Part shown: positions 61,174 to 64,000 of the stretch, piece after piece
Numbering within the stretch: the stretch's first letter is position 1
Layout of the letters: each line of letters starts with the position of its first letter
Source: Aureimonas sp. SA4125
GTDB taxonomy: Bacteria; Pseudomonadota; Alphaproteobacteria; Rhizobiales; Rhizobiaceae
DNA: 64,000 nt
Assembly: GCF_019973775.1 (NCBI RefSeq)
Contig: NZ_AP025032.1
Location: forward strand, 2,914,001 to 2,978,000
Reading direction: 5' to 3'
Program-made: the position numbers and the translations under genes
Notes under the pieces: generated by a model
The model's database searches: none
Told to the model about the DNA's origin: nothing
The model's input: the letters and a program-made list of their open reading frames with translations, nothing else

Positions 61174-62175
61174 ATGGACGTCGCCGTGTTCAGCGCCAAG
61201 CCCTACGACCGCACGTTTCTGGACGCCGCCGGCGCGTCGCGCCATCGCCTGCGCTATCTCGAGGCGCATCTCTCCCCGGCCACCGCCATTCTGGCGCAGG
61301 GCGCCGGTGCGGTCTGCGCCTTCGTCAACGACACGGTCGACGCCGCCGTCCTTGCCGAGTTCCAGCGCCTTGGCGTCGGGCTCGTGGCGCTGCGCTCGGC
61401 TGGCTTCAACAATGTCGATCTCGCCGCCGCCCGCGAGGCCGGGATCGCCGTCGCACGCGTCCCGGCCTATTCGCCGGAAGCCGTCGCCGAGCACACGGTG
61501 GCGCTGATCCTCTCGCTCGACCGCAACATCCATCGCGCCTATTCGCGTGTGCGGGAGGGCAATTTCGCGCTCGACGGGCTGATGGGGTTCAACCTCCACG
61601 GCCGCACGGTCGGCATCGTCGGCACCGGGCGCATCGGCCTCGGCGTCATCCGCATCATGCTCGGTTTCGGCTGCCGGGTGCTCGCCTACGACCCCTACCC
61701 CGATCCCGCAACGGCCGCGCTCGGCGCCGTTCACGTGCCCCTCGCCGAACTCATCGCGACATCCGACATCATCAGCCTGCACTGCCCGCTGACGCCCGAG
61801 ACGCACCACCTCATCGACGCCAATGCGATCGCCGCGATGAAGCGCGGCGTGATGCTGATCAACACCAGCCGCGGTGGCATCATCGACACCCGGGCCGTCG
61901 TCGAGGGCCTCAAGGATGGCGCGATCGGCCATCTCGGCCTCGACGTCTACGAGGAGGAGGCGGATCTCTTCTTCGAGGACCTGTCCGACCAGGTGATCCG
62001 CGACGACGTCTTCGCGCGCCTGCAGACCTTTCCGAACGTCCTCATCACCGGCCACCAGGGTTTTTTCACCGCCGAGGCGCTGAGCGCCATTGCGGAGACG
62101 ACGATCGCCAACATCACCGCCTTCGAGGAGACGGGGGAGCCGCTCCACCCGGTGGCCGCCCCACCGCCCGCCTGA
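61174..62175 (+). CDS. D-2-hydroxyacid dehydrogenase (D-lactate dehydrogenase type)
   Basis: A 333-residue NAD-dependent dehydrogenase. The NAD-binding motif is VGIVGTGRIGLGVIRIML, with the catalytic Arg in INTSRGGIIDTRAV, Glu in LDVYEEEADLFFED and His in LITGHQGFFTAEAL. These sequences, especially the last, match D-lactate dehydrogenases of the LdhA group. ATG 61174 has GAGAGGAT upstream. It converges on the flavoprotein gene to its right with a 39-bp gap. Confidence 0.9.
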   Translation: MDVAVFSAKPYDRTFLDAAGASRHRLRYLEAHLSPATAILAQGAGAVCAFVNDTVDAAVLAEFQRLGVGLVALRSAGFNNVDLAAAREAGIAVARVPAYSPEAVAEHTVALILSLDRNIHRAYSRVREGNFALDGLMGFNLHGRTVGIVGTGRIGLGVIRIMLGFGCRVLAYDPYPDPATAALGAVHVPLAELIATSDIISLHCPLTPETHHLIDANAIAAMKRGVMLINTSRGGIIDTRAVVEGLKDGAIGHLGLDVYEEEADLFFEDLSDQVIRDDVFARLQTFPNVLITGHQGFFTAEALSAIAETTIANITAFEETGEPLHPVAAPPPA

Positions 62176-62214
62176 CCAAAGACCTCGGAGCGCCCGGCAG
62201 CGGCCCCCGGGACG

Positions 62215-63357
62215 TCAGCCCTTCTTTCCCGCCAGTGCGGCGAAGGAGAACGCGTCGATCGGCAGCGACGTCCCGCCGTTCATCGCAAGATCGGCCAGGA
62301 TCTCCCCGACGACGCTGGCGAACTTGAAGCCGTGGCCCGAGCAGGGCGAGGCGACGACGATCCGCGGCTCGCCCGGAAGGTGGTCGAGGAGGAAGTCCTC
62401 GCCCGGCAGCATGGTGTACCGGCAGGTGATCGCCGCCCGCCGCTGGCCCACTGCCACCGGAATGCGCCGTGCGACGAAATCGTCGAGCATGGCAAGGTCC
62501 GCTTCGTTGACCGGCGGATTGGATTGGTCGGGATCCACCGGCTCCATGAAATGGGCGTGCTTGCCGACCTTCAGCCCGTCCGGCCCGAGCGCGGGCACGC
62601 CGAAGAAGGATCCGCCCTCCGCCTCGTCGAGGAGGAAGGGGAGCATCGGCCCGAGTGTCGCCGATACGCCATCGCGCGGCGTGTACCAGGCGACCACCTG
62701 GCGGATCGGCCGGGCGATGCCCGCCAGCGCCGGGACGAGGTCCGCGATCCAGGGGCCCGTGGCGACGATCACCTTCCGCGCCCGGACGCGCGAGTGATCC
62801 GAAACGAGGGTCACGCCCGCATCGTCCGGCTCGATTGCGGTGACCTTCTCGCCGAGCCGCAGCATGGCCCCTGCCCCCGTAGCCACTCTCAGATGCGCCA
62901 TGACCGCGGTCTCGGGCCGGAGGAAGCCTCCCTGCGGCTCCAGCACCGCGACCTCGTCCGGCTCGAGGCGCACCGCCGGGAACCGCACGGCACTCGCGGC
63001 GGCATCCAGAACCTCGTGCGAAAGACCATGCAGTGTGCAGGAGGCGATGGTACCGGCGACGATGCCGCTCTCCGGTCGGCCGATCTGCAGGATGCCGGAG
63101 ACGGTCAGGATGTCGGCGCCGCTCGCCGCTTCCAGCGCCCGCCAGTTGGCGTAGGCGCGGTGCAGCAGCGGCACATAGGCCGGATCCTCGAAATAGCCGA
63201 GGCGGATCAGTCTTGTATCGCCGTGCGATGAGCCGAGCGCATGCGCCGGGAACGCGGCCTCGAAGCCGATGACCCGCACGCCACGCTCCGCCAGATGCGC
63301 GACCGCGGCGCTGCCCATGGCACCGAGGCCGATGACGGCGACATCGAAGTCGCTCAT
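62215..63357 (-). CDS. Sarcosine oxidase / N-methyltryptophan oxidase-like flavoprotein
   Basis: A 380-residue monomeric sarcosine-oxidase-type enzyme. The FAD motif [21 protein letters not shown] is N-terminal, and the family's Cys for covalent FAD linkage is in [31 protein letters not shown] matches the substrate/flavin loop. It should oxidise an N-methyl amino acid with release of H2O2 and formaldehyde. ATG 63357 overlaps the hutH-like stop (ATGA), so the two are cotranscribed, and an amino-acid catabolic role is likely. Confidence 0.85.
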   Translation of the reverse strand: MSDFDVAVIGLGAMGSAAVAHLAERGVRVIGFEAAFPAHALGSSHGDTRLIRLGYFEDPAYVPLLHRAYANWRALEAASGADILTVSGILQIGRPESGIVAGTIASCTLHGLSHEVLDAAASAVRFPAVRLEPDEVAVLEPQGGFLRPETAVMAHLRVATGAGAMLRLGEKVTAIEPDDAGVTLVSDHSRVRARKVIVATGPWIADLVPALAGIARPIRQVVAWYTPRDGVSATLGPMLPFLLDEAEGGSFFGVPALGPDGLKVGKHAHFMEPVDPDQSNPPVNEADLAMLDDFVARRIPVAVGQRRAAITCRYTMLPGEDFLLDHLPGEPRIVVASPCSGHGFKFASVVGEILADLAMNGGTSLPIDAFSFAALAGKKG

Positions 63358-64000
63358 GCCGGGATCGCGACGACGCCGGGCAGTGACCCACCGGCGGCGG
63401 CAAGCGCGCCGCTGACGACGAGCGCCGTCGCCTTTTCCATGTCGGGCGCGAAATAGCGGTCTTCGCCCAGCATCGGCACCTCGGCCCGGATCACCCTGCG
63501 CGCCGCTTCCAGCAGCGGGCTGGAGGTGAGCGGCGCGTGGAAATCGCAGCCCTGCGCGGCCGCCAGGAGTTCGATGCCGACGACATGGGCGACGTTCATC
63601 GCCATCGGCCCGAGGCGCCGCGCGCCGTGCGTCGCCATGGAGACATGGTCTTCCTGGTTGGCCGATGTCGGGATGGAATCGACGCTTGCGGGAAAAGCGC
63701 GACTCTTGTTTTCCGAGACGAGCGCGGCGGCCGTCACCTGCGGCAGCATGAAACCGGAGTTGAGACCGGGCGTCGCCGTCAGGAAGGCCGGCAGGCCCGA
63801 CAGCACCGGGTCGACCAGCATGGCGATGCGCCGCTCGGTGATCGACCCGATCTCGCAAAGCGCGATGGCGATCATGTCGGCGGCGAAGGCCACCGGTTCG
63901 GCGTGGAAATTGCCGCCGGAAATGACCTCGCCGGTCTCGGCGAAGACCAGCGGATTGTCCGACACGCCGTTCGCCTCGATGGCGAGCGTCGCGGCCGCCT
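63354..64000 (-). CDS. hutH: Histidine ammonia-lyase-like protein, 3' part
   Basis: The gene enters from beyond the right end and stops at 63354. The visible 215 residues match the C-terminal half of histidine/aromatic ammonia-lyases: [59 protein letters not shown] and [17 protein letters not shown]. The MIO-forming Ala-Ser-Gly lies upstream, outside the window. A histidine substrate is the default, but other members act on phenylalanine or tyrosine, and the sarcosine-oxidase-like partner is not a classic hut gene. Confidence 0.85.
   Translation of the reverse strand, partial: AAATLAIEANGVSDNPLVFAETGEVISGGNFHAEPVAFAADMIAIALCEIGSITERRIAMLVDPVLSGLPAFLTATPGLNSGFMLPQVTAAALVSENKSRAFPASVDSIPTSANQEDHVSMATHGARRLGPMAMNVAHVVGIELLAAAQGCDFHAPLTSSPLLEAARRVIRAEVPMLGEDRYFAPDMEKATALVVSGALAAAGGSLPGVVAIPA

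Overview
The window is about 64 kb of high-GC DNA from an alphaproteobacterium. It is most likely a member of the Hyphomicrobiales (Rhizobiales): the order of the photosynthesis genes, the bacteriophytochrome next to a second ppsR, and a Rhizobiales-type intergenic repeat at 1712-1816 all point that way. I cannot name a genus from the sequence alone. The dominant feature, from about 1.8 to 48 kb, is a compact and largely complete photosynthesis gene cluster (PGC) of an aerobic, type-2 reaction-centre phototroph. Ring-E closure is by the oxygen-dependent AcsF; no bchE, pufC, crtI, crtB, crtA or puc genes lie in this window.

Layout. 1-1608: end of a GNAT-type acyltransferase gene and a PIG-L-type deacetylase (+). 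1815-6628 (-): aerR, ppsR, bchG, bchP and a small membrane protein. 6945-22670 (+): bchF-N-B-H-L-M, lhaA, puhA-B-C, a bciE-like gene, acsF, puhE and hemA, many joined by 4-bp ATGA/GTGA overlaps. 22827-23219 (-): a GFA/CENP-V-like zinc protein. 23452-33538 (-): crtE-crtF-bchC-X-Y-Z-pufQ-B-A-L-M, read from right to left and closed by a strong hairpin. 33636-36076 (+): crtD-crtC. 36080-39915 (-): bchI-D-O. 40107-42605 (+): cytochrome c2 and dxs. 42956-47981: a small helix-type hypothetical gene, a bacteriophytochrome histidine kinase with its FixJ-like response regulator (-), and divergently a second ppsR (+).

Regulation. I can read TGT-N12-ACA (PpsR/CrtJ-type) operators upstream of bchG, bchF/aerR, bchC, crtE/crtD, bchI/cycA and, notably, in the bphP-ppsR2 intergenic region. 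Three of these regions carry two operators whose start points are exactly 26 bp apart. This suggests that the second PpsR and the phytochrome are part of the same regulon. Both PpsR proteins have a single cysteine, so neither can form the intramolecular disulfide described for Rhodobacter.

The right third (48-64 kb) is ordinary chromosomal metabolism. It holds a MarR regulator, a lone receiver protein, and a GntR regulator followed by a three-gene operon that looks like 4-hydroxyproline catabolism (DHDPS-family deaminase, FAD dehydrogenase, 4-hydroxyproline epimerase). Next come a small acidic protein and a Ugp-type ABC importer operon with a TIM-barrel isomerase and an endonuclease/exonuclease/phosphatase-fold protein. 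A 2-hydroxyacid dehydrogenase, a sarcosine-oxidase-like flavoprotein and the 3' part of a hutH-like ammonia-lyase gene run to the end. I saw no rRNA or tRNA gene, no CRISPR array and no insertion sequence.
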